A stretch of 37,801 bases of DNA, taken from STC-113 sp964618565 (lineage in GTDB: Bacteria; Patescibacteriota; Gracilibacteria; BD1-5; UBA2023). The first letter of the stretch is position 1, and every line of letters begins with the position of its first letter. Positions 11,014-22,326 of this stretch are shown here, in pieces. The position numbers and the translations under genes were made by a program. The stretch lies in assembly GCA_964618565.1 (NCBI GenBank), contig CAZUBA010000017.1, positions 1 through 37,801 on the forward strand, given 5' to 3'. The notes below the pieces were generated by a model, which made no database searches, was not told where the DNA came from, and was given only the letters and a program-made list of their open reading frames with translations.

Positions 11014-12723
11014 ATGAAAAATAACGTATTTACGCTTCTGAAGCCATATGTTTTTTTGATAGCAATGATGCTTATATTCACATTCTTAAGCGATTGAATG
11101 AATCTTGTAATTCCAAAAATCATTTCTAGAACAATTGATTCTTTCAATGATTGAAGATTTGACATCAAGATTGTAATAATACAATTTCTTGTTTTGGCAT
11201 TATTCATTTTCGTTTTTACTTATTTGCAAAGGATCATTCAGGTTTATGCGTCTGAAAAAGTTGCGAAAGATTTAAGATCCGATTTGATTGAAAAAATATC
11301 TACACAGGATTATAATTATATAGAGCTGGTTACTCCAGAAAAGCTTTTGACAAATCTTACTTCTGATGTAGATGCAGTGAAGGCATTTGTATCACAGGCA
11401 ATAGCTTCGATAATGTCATCAATATTTATCATATTAGGTGCAAGCATACTCCTCCTTCTTATAAATTGGAAATTGGCTCTTGCCGTACTGCTCATCATAC
11501 CGCTTATTTGATGATCATTTTATTTTGTGTTCAAAAATATAAGAAAGCTGTTTACTTTGTCTCAAGAAAATATAGATAGGCTTAATAGAATAATCACAGA
11601 AAGCATTCTCTGATCGGCTTTGATAAGAATACTGAATTCAGGGTGATTCGAATATGAGAAATTTATTTCTGCAAATACCGAATCAAGAAAACTTTGACTT
11701 AATATTTTAAAATTATTCGCAAGCCTTATACCTATAATAATTATCATATCAAATTCAGCCGTGTTGGTAATACTGATTTTATGAGGTTATTTTGTTATCA
11801 ATAATACCATGACTTTGGGAGATTTTGCAGCATTTAACAGTTATCGCTCAATTCTAATATTTCCGATAATCATAATCGGATTCATGAGCTCAATAATTTC
11901 TCGTGCAGAAGCTTCATATGAGAGGATTTCTGAAGTGCTTAAATTGAATTCAAAAGAGGATATATGATACATGAAAGTAGAAATAAGCGGAAACGTCGAG
12001 TTAAAGAATATCTCACTCCAGCTCTGAGAGAAAGATGTACTTAAAGATATTTCATTTAAAATCGAGTCAAATAAGAAGATAGCGATAATCGGACCTACAG
12101 CATCATGAAAAACACAATTATTGTACCTTATGATGTGACTTCTGAATCCAACTTCAGGAACAATTGAATATGATTGAGTTAATATGATGGACTTTAATAA
12201 AAAAAGTTTAAGCAATCAAGTTTGATTGGTTTTTCAGGATAGCATAATCTTTAATCTAAGCCTGAGAGAAAATATAGCATTCAGTTCACTCGTTTCTGAT
12301 ATGGATTTGGAGAAGGCTATTAAGACAGCCGAAATAGATGATTTCATAAATGCTCTGCCCGGAAAACTCGATGCTGTTATTTCAGAAAGATGAACCAGTC
12401 TTTCTTGATGACAGAAACAGCGTTTGATGCTCGCTAGAGCATTGGCTATCAATCCGAAAATATTATTGCTTGATGATTTTACTGCAAGGCTTGATATCAC
12501 TACAGAAAAGAAGATACTCGAGAACATACAGAATAATTACCCAGAACTAACACTTGTGTCAGTGACACAAAAAATCGAGCCGATAAAAGATTACGATCAG
12601 ATAATACTTATAATGGAAGGTGAAATTTTAGCAATCGGAAATCATAACAAGCTCTTGAAATCATCTCCGGAATACATGCAGATATATAATTCTCAACAAA
12701 GCACAAATGAATTACAATCTTAG
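11014..12723 (+). CDS. ABC exporter half-transporter, degenerate-site subunit
   Basis: 569 residues: a six-helix transmembrane domain (about 1-310) fused to a nucleotide-binding domain. Walker A GPTASGKT at 360-367 and signature LSGGQ at 463-467 both need TGA=Gly. Walker B reads LLLDDFTARLD, with Asp488 where the catalytic Glu is expected, and the switch His is replaced by Gln519 (SVTQKI). This D/Q pair is the hallmark of the degenerate subunit of heterodimeric exporters such as TM287/288 and LmrCD. The partner gene begins 17 bp before this stop codon. Likely substrates are drugs, lipids or peptides; nothing in the sequence decides. Confidence 0.92.
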
Positions 12724-14455
12724 TACTGAAAACATTAAAAAATGAGAAACGCTAAAAAGCTCATTTAAAAAATTCTCCTCCTTAACAAAAGGGGAGGGTA
12801 AAAGATTATTGATTTCTGTTATTGCCATAGTAACAAACTCGTTATCAACACTATCCTCTCCGATATTATTGGCTTATGCAATAGATAATTATATCAGAAC
12901 AAAAGATTTCAATTGAATCCTCTTATTTTCTGTATTTCTATTTCTTATTTATATTGTAGAAAGCACTGCAACATACGTACAAACTAAAACAATGTGAGAA
13001 ATATGAATAAATATTCTATTTAGGCTCAGAAATAGGATTTTTACGAAACTTCAAGAGCTCCCTGTAACTTTTTTCAATCAGAACAAAACCTGAGACCTTA
13101 TATCAAGAATAAATTCCGATACAGAAAAACTCAATATGTTTTTCTCAGAAGCATTGACTCAATTCATCTGAAATATTTCACTCATTACCTGAACGTGAAT
13201 ATTTATCCTGGCCATAAACTTCAGATTATGAATTGTGACTCTGTTGCCAGCTTTAGTTATATTTATAATAACTCACCTGATTTCGCCTTGGGTAAAAAGA
13301 AGGAATCTTGAGAGCCTGCAATCATTATGAGCTATGAGTTCAGAAATCCAAGAAAGCCTTAATAATTTTAAGGTAATGGTTGCTTACAATCGATTGGATT
13401 ATTTCAAGGAAAAATTCAAAAAATTCAATTTAAGAAATTACAAAGCTTTCATTAAAGCGTGAATTGCAAATAATATTTTCACACCAATTTATTGATTCGC
13501 TGCAAATATTGCACAGTTGCTGACTTTAAGTTTTTGAATTTATCTTATCATGAATTGAAATTTTACCTTATGACTGCTAATCTGATTTCAATTCTACATA
13601 AATTTCTTCTATAATTCATTAAGGGAAATGGCAGAGCTCTGGTCCTTATTTCAACTTGCCTCAGCATCTCTTGATCGTATTTCTGAAGTGATTTCCATGG
13701 AGTCTGATATGAAAATTGTTCCTCAAGAAGATTCAAAGGAAACGGTTTCAATTATTGAATTTGAAAATGTTGTTTTCAGGTATCCCGAAACCAGCGAAAT
13801 TTTAAAAGGCGTTTCATTCTCGCTTCAGAAGGGAATGACTTACGCGCTTGTCGGACCGACTGGAGGATGAAAAACAACAACGGCATCCTTGATGGCAAGG
13901 CTTTATGATCCCATGGATTGAAAAGTATATCTTGATTGAAAAGATATAAGATCTTACACGGAAGCCGAGAGAGCAAACAAAATATGATTTATTCTTCAAG
14001 AGCCGTTTCTCTTCTCATGAAACATTAAAGAAAATATCCTTTACTGAAATTCGCAATTTGAAAATTATTCAAATGAAGACCTTTTAAAAGAGCTTGAAAA
14101 CAAAGGACTTGCTGATCTTCTAGTCAAATTCAACGATTGACTTGAGACAGAGGTCACTTGAGGCATAAGTCTAGGCCAAAAACAAATAATTGCCTTTATG
14201 AGGGCAATATTGAAAAATCCGGAACTATTAATACTTGATGAGGCAACTGCCAATATTGATACCATAACAGAACACTTGCTAGAAGATATTTTAAAGAAAT
14301 TGCCCGAAAATACTACAAAAGTCATAATTGCACATAGATTCAATACGATAAAAAATGCAGATTTGATTTTCTTTGTTAATTCTTGAGCTATAATTCAAAC
14401 ATGATCCATGCAAGATGCTTTGGAAATGCTCCAGCATTGAGTAAGAGAAGGTTAA
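12707..14455 (+). CDS. ABC exporter half-transporter, catalytic subunit
   Basis: 582 residues, overlapping the upstream gene by 17 bp, so translationally coupled. Transmembrane domain (about 35-335), then Walker A GPTGGGKT at 383-390, Q-loop ILQEPFLFSG, a signature of type ISLGQKQ, Walker B LLILDEATANID with the catalytic Glu512, and switch His543 (IAHRFNTI). Key residues missing in the partner are present here, so the two products should form an asymmetric heterodimeric exporter with one active ATP site. The TGA glycine in Walker A is essential to the reading. Confidence 0.92.
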
Positions 14456-14541
14456 AAAAATATGATTCATTTTAATTCAATATGCAATTTGAAATACATA
14501 TCTAAAATAAAAACATTGCTGAAATTTATATTTTGAGCAAT

Positions 14542-14838
14542 TTAGAATTCCTGATGCGATCGTATTTCATACAATTTCACACTGGTGATCATTGGACAAC
14601 TCTGAGCTATTTTTTCCGCCTCATCTTCGCTTTCTACTTTAATGACCATATAGCCTGTTATGGCAGCTAGATCCATTGGAAGATCTGTGATGCTATGTTT
14701 TGTTATTTCTTTTCAGTTACCGAATCAAGCCCGGGCTTCAATCTTATCTTCTATAGATTTAAACCACTTGATCCATGATTCCATTATCTCAGAAGTAGGT
14801 GGAATGTAGCCTATCATTATCAAAGCAAATTTTTTCAT
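14542..14838 (-). CDS. YCII-related (DGPF-type) small protein
   Basis: 98 residues: MKKFALIMIGYIPPTSE start, a middle MDLAAITGYMVIKVESEDEA, then IAQSCPM and a final beta strand. This is the dimeric ferredoxin-like layout of YCII/DGPF-domain proteins (often beside sigma factors or AHSA1 proteins). Function unknown. It lies 41 bp downstream of the AHSA1-type gene on the same strand, a pairing common in other bacteria. Confidence 0.7.
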
Positions 14839-14879
14839 AATTACCAAAATTAAGAATTATAATATATCTCATTTTCTAA

Positions 14880-15317
14880 TTATTTTAATGATTCTGTATA
14901 TTTTTTGAAGTTATCTAGAATGGCTTGCCATCAATCGCGTTGCAATTCAATAGGATTCTCGTCTTCTGCGTCAAAAGTTTCTTTAATCTTAATTTTACCG
15001 TTACTGTTTTCAAATACAACTTTGACTCGTCTTCAATCTTCAAGAATCGAAGAAATAAGTTTATTCGGCCTTATCTCGTCATATATCCCATTAAAATCGA
15101 AGCTCTCACTTCAATCTAAAGCCTCCATCCTATAAAGGAATTTTCCTCCTTCAGCCAAATTATTCTTAGCCATTGGAGTATGCCAATCGGGGGATGCATT
15201 ATTCCAATGGACTACATGCTCCGGATTGGTCCAAGCTTCCCAAACTTTTTCTATAGGTTCGTCAATAGTAGTCTCAACTGTTATTTCTGTGCCTATCCTA
15301 TTTTCTGTTGTTTCCAT
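14880..15317 (-). CDS. AHSA1/SRPBCC-family ligand-binding protein
   Basis: 145 residues. The N-terminal TEITVETTIDEPIEKVWEAW, the HVVHWNNASPDWHTPMA stretch, EGGKFLYRMEA, and the C-terminal DGWQAILDNFKKY helix are characteristic of AHSA1-like START/SRPBCC proteins, which bind hydrophobic ligands in a helix-grip fold. Several glycines (GSEGF, GIYDE region) include TGA codons. Probably in an operon with the YCII-like gene. Confidence 0.88.
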
Positions 15318-15423
15318 ATCTCAATTTTATTATTTAATAAACTTTACATTTTATCAAAAATATTGATAATTACAAGTTATTGGGCCGTAATTTTGAAATT
15401 ACTCATTGCTTTTTTTTGAAATA

Positions 15424-15452
15424 TTGCAAATAATCTGATTTTATGCTAAATT
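15424..15452 (+). promoter_or_regulatory. weak candidate promoter of the PHP gene
   Basis: TTGCAA (15424-15429), 17 bp, TAAATT (15447-15452); each hexamer matches consensus at four of six positions. It lies 28 bp before the ATG at 15481. Confidence 0.3.
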
Positions 15453-15480
15453 AACACTACTAATATATTTAATTATAAAA

Positions 15481-16872
15481 ATGAAACAGGCTCCAGAAGG
15501 AATAGAAAACTTTATGAAAATCAAAAATACTTTAGATAGAAGCGAATATGATGTCGTATCGCTCCATGATTGACATCCGGAAGATACGGATTGAAAAATC
15601 TCCATAAAAGAATATTTGAGGTCTAGAGTCAATGCATGACTTGATGTGATTGCCATATCTGATCATAATACTTTATCAACAAATAAAATAGCTATAGAGC
15701 AAACTGTAAATGATAGTAGCTCTGAATTTTATAATAAATTGAAAATAATACCTTCAATTGAACTTTCACTTTGATGACAATTTCCTGGTCATCTGATTTT
15801 TTTGGATTTTGACATTAAAGAATTCTCAAAAGTATTCTATGAGGATTATTTATCTGAATATATCAGTGAATATTTTGAATACAAAAGCAAAATAAGCGAC
15901 GATTTGATGGGGCAAATTATAGGTTGAAAATTTAATAATTTTCAACCTTCTCAAATCGATATGAGTACAGATACAGCATTTATATTCGAGGCTATGATTG
16001 CAATGAAAAAAGATCCAGCTTACAAATATATCATTTTTCCTTGAGATACTCCTAAAGAAGTATTTGATAAATTGCTTTTCCATTTTGAAAAATGAAATAT
16101 CACAAAATTTCCCATTATTCAAGTTCCACATCCTACACTTTGAAGAATAACCCCAATCACTAAGCCTTTGGCCTATACCTTAGGAAAACATATCAAAACA
16201 CTGGACAAGCTTTGATTGACAACTTTTTGAGGATTAGTTTCATCTGCCGAATCAAAACAATATTTAATCTCTGAATTAAATAATCTCAGAGTTTCTCTTA
16301 AGGATAAATGAAGCAACCTTATTATGCTTTATGAGGTTCATAATGATAAAGATATAGCCGACGAAGGTTCTTCTATGGAAAATTTTGATAGCTTTTGGCA
16401 AATTTGAGCAATACCTTGCATATGATTCGATTGACATGAAGAAAAAACTCCGATATTAGGATTAGCTCTTCCTAAATGAAAAGACTTAAGGAAATATATT
16501 GAATCAGAAGAATTCAAAACCCAAAATGGAAACAAATTATCTCTTGTACATCTTTCAGAAAGTCATTGATCAAAAAAACTTTCAAAGAAAGTTAAAGAGC
16601 TAATCAGCGATTTGATATTTATGCAAAGATGGAATACTGACCCTATCTGCAATGAATTCATTAATCTTGATTCAAAAAATCAAGATCCCTTAAGTGTCTA
16701 TCATTCGATCAATTCGCTTGATAGTGAGATAACTTCCAACAAAGAATTCTCGAGATCAATCAATAGGAAAAACATCAGCAAATACAAAAAAACTCAAAAG
16801 AGATGGAAATCAGCAAAAAAATTGCAAGAAAAGTTCATAAGGAATAAGAATATAGAGCATTGAAATTCTTAA
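15481..16872 (+). CDS. PHP-domain metal-dependent phosphoesterase
   Basis: 463 residues. The N-terminal SLHDGHPEDTDGKISIKEYL, then AGLDVIAISDHNTLS, then IIPSIELS and FPGHLIFLDFD give the PHP metal-site order (HxH-like, DH, E, H) of TrpH-like phosphoesterases; a later GFDGHEEKTP may give further ligands. The basic C-terminal tail (about 430-463, Lys/Arg-rich) could bind nucleic acid. Likely acts on nucleotides or nucleic acid ends; the substrate is unknown. Terminator follows at 16931. Confidence 0.82.
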
Positions 16873-16930
16873 GCGTCCTCAAAAAGTTGGAATATAAAAT
16901 ATCTCAACCGTCCATATTTTGAATAATATA

Positions 16931-16956
16931 AAAAGAGCTCCAATTGGAGCTCTTTT
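16931..16956. terminator. terminator after the PHP gene
   Basis: A perfect palindrome (AAAAGAGCTCCAA and complement) ending in TTTT. It lies between the plus-strand PHP gene and the convergent minus-strand small gene, so it can act in both directions. Confidence 0.8.
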
Positions 16957-17049
16957 CTCTGTGCGGACAGCGTTATTCCACTTCCTTATAAAATCAAACC
17001 TCAACTTTATTGAAGCTTATTATATCTATATTTTGGCGAACTTAGAGAC

Positions 17050-17256
17050 TTATTTGCCTTTTCTAGGCTTATGCGGACGTTTGGTTTGGTTTGTAGCATG
17101 TAATCATTTGCCAACGCTACGATTAAGGTTTGCCAATACATATGGCTTAGGTTGGTGGATAGCCAAATTAGTATGACTTCCCGGTTTTTTAAGCTTTCCA
17201 ACTTCTTCTTTGGTTTCAGTTGATTCTGATTCCTCTTTTTCAATTAGTTCTTCCAT
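17050..17256 (-). CDS. small basic protein of unknown function
   Basis: 68 residues: an acidic N-terminus (MEELIEKEESESTETKEE), then a basic tail ending TNQTKRPHKPRKGK; one glycine is TGA. It may bind nucleic acid or the ribosome, but I do not recognise it. The standard-code frame overlapping it is a shadow. Start ATG at 17256; stop TAA at 17050. Confidence 0.55.
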
Positions 17257-17521
17257 ATAGTTTAAGTAAAAAATAAATTGTCAGTATCAATATCATTTTG
17301 ATTGATAGAATTTAACTATCTAAGTTTATGTGTTTTAGGGCAATATGCAAAAGATAAGAATGTGGTTTGAAAACATATTAAATTTAAGAGGACGATTAAA
17401 TAACTCTTTCCCAAATATTCTTTTGCGTAATTTCGGGATTATGTTAGTATTTGCGCATCAACTTATTATATGTAAGCATGATTATAATTAAATATATGAT
17501 TAATTTTATATGAAATAGCTA

Positions 17522-18937
17522 ATGGCCAATAATTCCACAAATAAACTTCCCTGGGCTAACCCTTGGGTTGTTCCTGTCTCATGAGTAAACACACTTATGA
17601 CATGAGTGAAGACATGAATGGCAGAATACATCAAGCCATATTGGCACCAGGATTGCTTTGAATGGTGGTGATGATATCATGAAATGTTAGAAAAATGAGA
17701 ATTATTCGATTATGAGAAAACTTCTTGTCTCTGATTAAGAGAATTGATCAGGCTTTATGGCGGTGAAATTGATTCATACGAATCCTCATCACAATCACTT
17801 ATCAGAAACTTGAATAAAGACATCGTCAATCTTAATGGAGGCGTCGGATTAAGTGAAAAAAACATAATTCCGATTTGCTTATATATTTATGAGAATCAGA
17901 CCGATGAACTTTTTCTAGCATTGAAAAAAATCGATATCCCATGTAAAATAGTCATCTATGTAAATTGATATATAAATCAACAAAATTATAAAGATGATCT
18001 CGAGCTTTTATTGAAGAATAAAATGATTGAGTTGCAGAAATTATCGCAAAAGCACTTGAAATCATCATCGGATCTGATAGTCGTATGAAATATATATGAC
18101 GAACGGAAGTCAATGTGAACGATTCATTGAGATTTGTTGGATTCAATAGTCCTATCCTTGGCTGATGATGGCAAGGATAGGATCATTTACCCCTTAGATG
18201 CAGATATTACAGACTTCAGCGATTGATATTTTTCGTATATTGAAAAGATGTTTTCTGAAGAATGAACTAGGGGAAACTTGGCATGATTGGTTGCTCAGAG
18301 AAGATGGTCAAGCACATCTGATAAGAATGACTTCTTACGATTCAATGAATTGCTTTTTCTGATATGAGAAGACAACACTCATGCACGCTCAAATAATCCT
18401 TATTGACTTGCTTGAACTACCTGAATAGTAGCTTCTTATAAGCTTTCTGATCTCTTAAGGGTAAAGTGATATTCAAGGAAAATCAGAATATGAGAAGATC
18501 TGGTGTTGTGACATAAGCTTAATTGCTATTATTGAAATTGAAAGGGGAAGGATATGAGCGTTCTCAAAAACATTAACACGAAGATATATAGTAGCCCGAG
18601 AAGGTGACATGAGGCCTTGAGCCGCTGAAAACCATTATTTCAGCAATACGATGATCCTGATTTTAAATTTATCGACTCAAACAGTGAATTTCAAAATACT
18701 CAACTTTTCAGTATTTTCGAGAAGCTTGTAAATGATGGGGAGCTTACAGCACTAGAAATCAAAACCATTACTGAGTGGATAAATTCATATATAAGTTTTT
18801 TTTCATGCTGAATCAGGTATGACCTGACAAAAAAACTTCCCATAAGGATAATGAGGATATGGAATCTCCATTATGCTGCTCATTCCAAATACAGAATGGA
18901 GATAATAGGCAGGTTCATCAATTTCAAAATAAATTAA
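17522..18937 (+). CDS. glycosyltransferase-like protein (GT-A / family 2 type)
   Basis: 471 residues. RIIYPLDADITDFSDGYFSY (about residue 220) resembles the DxD metal site of GT-A enzymes, and a later KIRIGEDLVLGHKL resembles the acidic GED motif of family 2 transferases. The N-terminal half (ICLYIYENQTDELFLALKKI) fits the nucleotide-binding alternation. No membrane helix, so cytosolic or peripheral. It has Trp-rich start residues (WANPWVV, WWGGYHE). Family assignment moderate; sugar donor unknown. Confidence 0.65.
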
Positions 18938-19264
18938 TAAAATCCTTAAGTAGTACATTGTCGTCCTTGAATCTCGTGGCCTGCCTTTGCATTTGATTCA
19001 CGTTGGCGATCCAGCTATGTTCAAAGAAACACGATTCTGATGGGTTGAATCTGAAATTGATATAAATAAAGTTATAAAAATATAAAATCAGGAGCGCGAT
19101 GATTTGGCGAAGACTCTGTAAATTTAACTGAATACAGAGTGATAATTTCTCTATCATTTGAAAAGGATCTGAATTCAGATATAATATATTAATTAATCTA
19201 ATGACATTTCAGTCTGCTTTAATTTGTATATATAAGATTTTATATTTTTCTTAACATAAGAACT
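18938..19264. other. intergenic region, no supported gene
   Basis: 327 bp between the glycosyltransferase-like gene and the DUF4256 gene. A minus-strand frame (18924-19157) is open but has no family signature, and with TGA=Gly it runs into the preceding gene, so I do not call it. The last 80 bp are very AT-rich and could hold the DUF4256 promoter. Confidence 0.4.
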
Positions 19265-19837
19265 ATGTCAAACATTATAACAAAAAAGGGATTGTCACAA
19301 GAACAGTATGAAGATCTGCTCGTGGCATTGAAATCTCGTTTTGAGAAAAACATGGGCCGTCACAATCAACTTGAATGGTCCAATATTCAGTCAAGATTAG
19401 AAGCCAATACGGAGAAACTATGGTCACTCTATGAAATGGAAAGGACTGGCGGAGAACCGGATGTCGTCGGACAAGATGAAATGACGGGTGAATACATTTT
19501 TTATGATTGCTCAGAGGAAAGCCCAAAAGACCGTAGGAATCTTTGTTATGACCGTGAAGCTCTGGAATCAAGAAAAGAACATAAGCCGGAAAATAGTGCA
19601 AATCAAATAGCAGATGCCATTGGCATTGAGATTTTGACTGAAGATCAATACAGGGGACTACAAAAACTAGGAAAATTTGATATGAAGACTTCTAGCTGGC
19701 TTAAGACTCCTCTTGATATCAGAAAACTCGGTGGAGCTATCTTTGCTGATCGTCGTTACGACCATGTATTCGTATATCATAACGGTGCAGAATCTTACTA
19801 TGCTGCGAGAGGGTTCCGTGGCATGCTGAAGGTTTAG
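19265..19837 (+). CDS. DUF4256-family protein
   Basis: 190 residues, nearly family length. Segments LWSLYEMERTGGEPDVVG, YIFYDCSEESPKDRRNLCYD, EALESRKEHKP, KTPLDIRKLGGAIF and the end YHNGAESYYAARGFRG are strongly conserved in the DUF4256 family (function unknown, common in standard-code bacteria). All 14 glycines are GGN and the stop is TAG, whereas neighbours encode much of their glycine as TGA. The gene also looks more GC-rich, so recent acquisition is likely. Confidence 0.92.
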   Translation: MSNIITKKGLSQEQYEDLLVALKSRFEKNMGRHNQLEWSNIQSRLEANTEKLWSLYEMERTGGEPDVVGQDEMTGEYIFYDCSEESPKDRRNLCYDREALESRKEHKPENSANQIADAIGIEILTEDQYRGLQKLGKFDMKTSSWLKTPLDIRKLGGAIFADRRYDHVFVYHNGAESYYAARGFRGMLKV

Positions 19838-19853
19838 GATTTGCTAACAGAAA

Positions 19854-20426
19854 TTATTTAGCCATACCAGTTTTGTCTGTTAAAATAATATTTTTCAATT
19901 CCTCTTCTTTTCATAAATATATATACCGTAGAGTATCAAGGGCAAATTCTTGTACTCTGAATTTTGGATCTGCGACTATATCTAGAAATTCTTTCCAATT
20001 TACTTTTTTTATGGTTATTTTTTCTCCAGAATCCAAATTTTGTTCTTGGATTTTTTTACAGTTTCTTGCAATATAAATAACACTTTCATAATCTATTTTT
20101 GAAGATTTTGAATATGATTTGAAGAGAATCCAATCATTGCTAATAAAACCGGTTTCTTCCAATAATTCTCTTTTTGCAGTATCAATTGTATCTTCTCACT
20201 CTTCACATGTTCATCATACAAGTCCATAAAATGGAGGTCTTCAAGGTTGCTCTTCTTCTAATATATAAATATATCAATCTTCAGAAACAGCAACTATATC
20301 TATAGTATTATTTTTTTTAAGTTTCTCAAAAATCTTTATGCTTCAATCAAACATTTCTTGTTCCCATTGATATGTATCAAACATTTTTCATTTAAAAACT
20401 AGCTTTGCGTGTTCTGGTATTTTCAT
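19854..20426 (-). CDS. Nudix hydrolase (ADP-ribose pyrophosphatase-like)
   Basis: 190 residues. The Nudix box is complete from G72 to F94 (GX5EX7REUXEEXGU, with E78, R86-E87, E90-E91); G72 and nearby glycines are TGA. The N-terminal strand VAVSEDGYIYILEEEQP is like ADP-ribose/NDP-sugar pyrophosphatases (EQ.R.P). It would hydrolyse a nucleoside diphosphate linked to another moiety, with Mg2+ bound by the box glutamates. Convergent with the DUF4256 gene. Confidence 0.93.
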
Positions 20427-20491
20427 AGATATATCTGATTATTTATATAAATAAATCATACTTTATATTTTATAAAATCAAGTTTTAAATA

Positions 20492-20631
20492 TGAGTTTAG
20501 CTTATCCCATATCCTTTGGAAGGGATACCACCCACTTTACTTCTGGAATAAACTTCTCGCCTCGACTGCTATTTTTTTGAATCACAACCAAAATGGCACT
20601 CTTCTCAGAGTGACTTCTAGTTTTGATTCAA
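20492..20631. repeat. degenerate outermost repeat unit with long hairpin
   Basis: It begins with the leader module TTATCCCATATCCTTTGG, continues with a decayed form of the conserved segment (ATAAACTTCTCGCC is recognisable), and ends in a 55-bp imperfect hairpin at 20577-20631 (TTGAATCACAACC... to ...GTTTTGATTCAA, with CACTC/GAGTG near the loop). As the most decayed and most tRNA-distal unit it may be the oldest. Confidence 0.6.
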
Positions 20632-20772
20632 GTGGTAGAATATAATAAATCGTTAAATATTTTCACCACAGAGGTATTACTTAGTTTGTCCCTTAGGACA
20701 GACCTAAAGTCCCTTTTAATATTCAATCTTGAATTCCATTATTTAAATGTTCCATTCAATTTCAGTTATTTT
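20622..20772. repeat. 151-bp direct repeat, copy 1
   Basis: Identical by eye to 22984-23134. It starts in the right arm of the hairpin (TTTTGATTCAAGTGGTAG) and ends at CAGTTATTTT, which supplies the last codons and TAA stop of the minus-strand 80-aa gene. Confidence 0.85.
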
Positions 20773-21008
20773 CCTTTTTTCTTTAAGATATCTTCTTCAA
20801 TTCTTTCATTTATGTATTTAACCATATTTTTTCTACAATCTTCAAAATCTCAATAAAATATTTCTTTATCAAGATTAACTTTTTCATTGAATAATTCTAT
20901 ATTAGTTCAGAAAAACCATAAAATATAACGACGACGAAAATATGGATTATTTAAATATTCATCTTTTAATAAGATATTTTTTATCTCTTCAAAATTAATT
21001 TGTGGCAT
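20766..21008 (-). CDS. uncharacterised 80-aa cassette protein
   Basis: 80 residues: MPQINFEEIKNILLKDEYLN start, charged and helical, ending in ILKKKGK. Two TGA glycines. Its 3' end lies inside the direct repeat, whose second copy has no gene attached, so this gene may have been joined to the repeat on insertion. A hairpin at 21155-21190 lies beyond its 5' end. No family recognised. Confidence 0.65.
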
Positions 21009-21154
21009 ATATTATAGATTATATAGTAAATGACTTATATATAATAGAAATTATCTTAATTTAAAAAAATTATTATATACCTATATAATGTATATTTATT
21101 TCTCTGATACAATTAAAATTAACAAGAAATTTAATTTTGTTTCATTTTTAACAA

Positions 21155-21190
21155 AATAAGAGGTAAATATAAAATATATTACCTCTTATT
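21155..21190. terminator. hairpin between cassette genes
   Basis: AATAAGAGGTAA and its exact complement with a 12-nt AT loop. It may terminate the minus-strand SHOCT/DsrE transcript, whose last stop codon is at 21327. Confidence 0.55.
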
Positions 21191-21208
21191 TGCAAAAGTG
21201 CCTTAAAC

Positions 21209-21273
21209 GCTAGCTTTATTATCTCAAATTCTTTGGCAGGTAAAATATTTAACGGTCTATTGTCCTTGGTAGG
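21209..21273. repeat. leader-module repeat copy
   Basis: TAGCTTTATTATCTCAAATT then CTTTGGCAGG and TATTTAACGGTCTATTGTCC, closely matching 22614-22676. It is not followed by the tRNA-end module, so it may be the remains of a deleted unit. Confidence 0.7.
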
Positions 21274-21326
21274 CAATGTATTTAAACCCAATTTTAAAAA
21301 CCATATATCTTAAATATTTAGAAAAG

Positions 21327-21992
21327 TTAACTCAAATCCTTCTTCATTTCCTCAAATTCCTTTTTGTTTATTTCACCTTTGGCATAACGCTCTTTTGAAA
21401 TTTCAAGTGATTGAGAATTATTTGTTTGTCCCGTAAATCATTTTATAAAGGCGAAAATACCTACAATAACCACAATCCATAGTAGAATCATAAAAATCCA
21501 TCAAACGAATCAAAAATTTCACATCATAGGATTATTGTTAATGTTATAAGATTGTGAATATGATGACCATCCCCACATCATATTCATCATTGGCCAAAAA
21601 CTACCAACCTGTTCTGGGAATGTTGCTGTAATATCACAATTACTCAATCGTTTACCCATTGCGGAATGAGCTTGTTCTTCTCATTTCTCACCCATCATTC
21701 TTTTTAACATCTCATTCATGTTTATGTGTCTTACGGTATCACCGATGGATTGGGCCATAAAATATTCACCGATTTTTTCAAAATCAGAATCAGTTAGTTT
21801 TTCACAAGTGATTGTCTTATTATTCAAATCATCTAAGAATTTTTTACCTTCCTCCTCCTCTTGTTGCTGATTTTTTATGGTAGTATCATCAATGGACAGA
21901 TTCGGAAAACCCATCATTCCCTGACCGAAAGTTGTTATTGGAGAGAATAAGCTTAAAACCAAAATAGAAGTTATAACAAAAATTTGCTTCAT
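21327..21992 (-). CDS. secreted/membrane protein with C-terminal SHOCT domain
   Basis: 221 residues: signal peptide (MKQIFVITSILVLSLFSPIT), a soluble acidic region (about 24-120), a Met/Trp/Asn-rich stretch (MMNMMWGWSS), one membrane helix (about 165-190) and a SHOCT-type C-terminus (LEISKERYAKGEINKKEFEE). SHOCT domains are short oligomerisation modules at protein ends. Glycine use is mixed: the first half uses GGN, the membrane part mainly TGA. It begins 10 bp after the DsrE gene, forming a two-gene operon. Confidence 0.8.
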
Positions 21993-22002
21993 AATATTGA
22001 AA

Positions 22003-22326
22003 TTAAAAAGTTAAAATTTTATCGCACTCACTGACTAATAGATATAAATCCTTCATTGTACTCATCGGGCAAGTATTTGTCCCTTCTTGTTTGCGTGATA
22101 TCAAACATGTGCCGCATGCCATGATTTCAGCCTTGTCTGATTTTAAGAGTTCTGACACCTGTTCTTTTATGTTGAACTTTTCAGAGCTTCCAGATTCATA
22201 TTCCACTCCTTCACCAACAAGAAAAATCTTGACGATATCACCTTGAGTAAGTGTAAAATTTGCTAAACGTAAAGCATTCCATACAGTTTCTGAGTTAGTT
22301 TGACTGATAATAATTCCTAATTTCAT
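22003..22326 (-). CDS. DsrE-family protein
   Basis: 107 residues. MKLGIIISQTNSETVWNALR, GDIVKIFLVGEGVEYESG and AEIMACGTCLISRK are typical of DsrE/DsrF-like proteins, which relay sulfur through a conserved Cys; the Cys pair near residues 74-77 and a later NTCPMS could do this. All seven glycines are GGN, so it may be a recent arrival or simply a conservative gene. First gene of the pair with the SHOCT protein. Confidence 0.85.
   Translation of the reverse strand: MKLGIIISQTNSETVWNALRLANFTLTQGDIVKIFLVGEGVEYESGSSEKFNIKEQVSELLKSDKAEIMACGTCLISRKQEGTNTCPMSTMKDLYLLVSECDKILTF

Noticed and set aside
12234..12527. Minus-strand open frames inside the ABC transporter and other large genes
   Set aside because: Antisense shadows of well-supported plus-strand proteins.
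18924..19157. Minus-strand frame of 77 codons after the glycosyltransferase-like gene
   Set aside because: With TGA as Gly it continues into the preceding gene on the opposite strand; no family signature and no partner.
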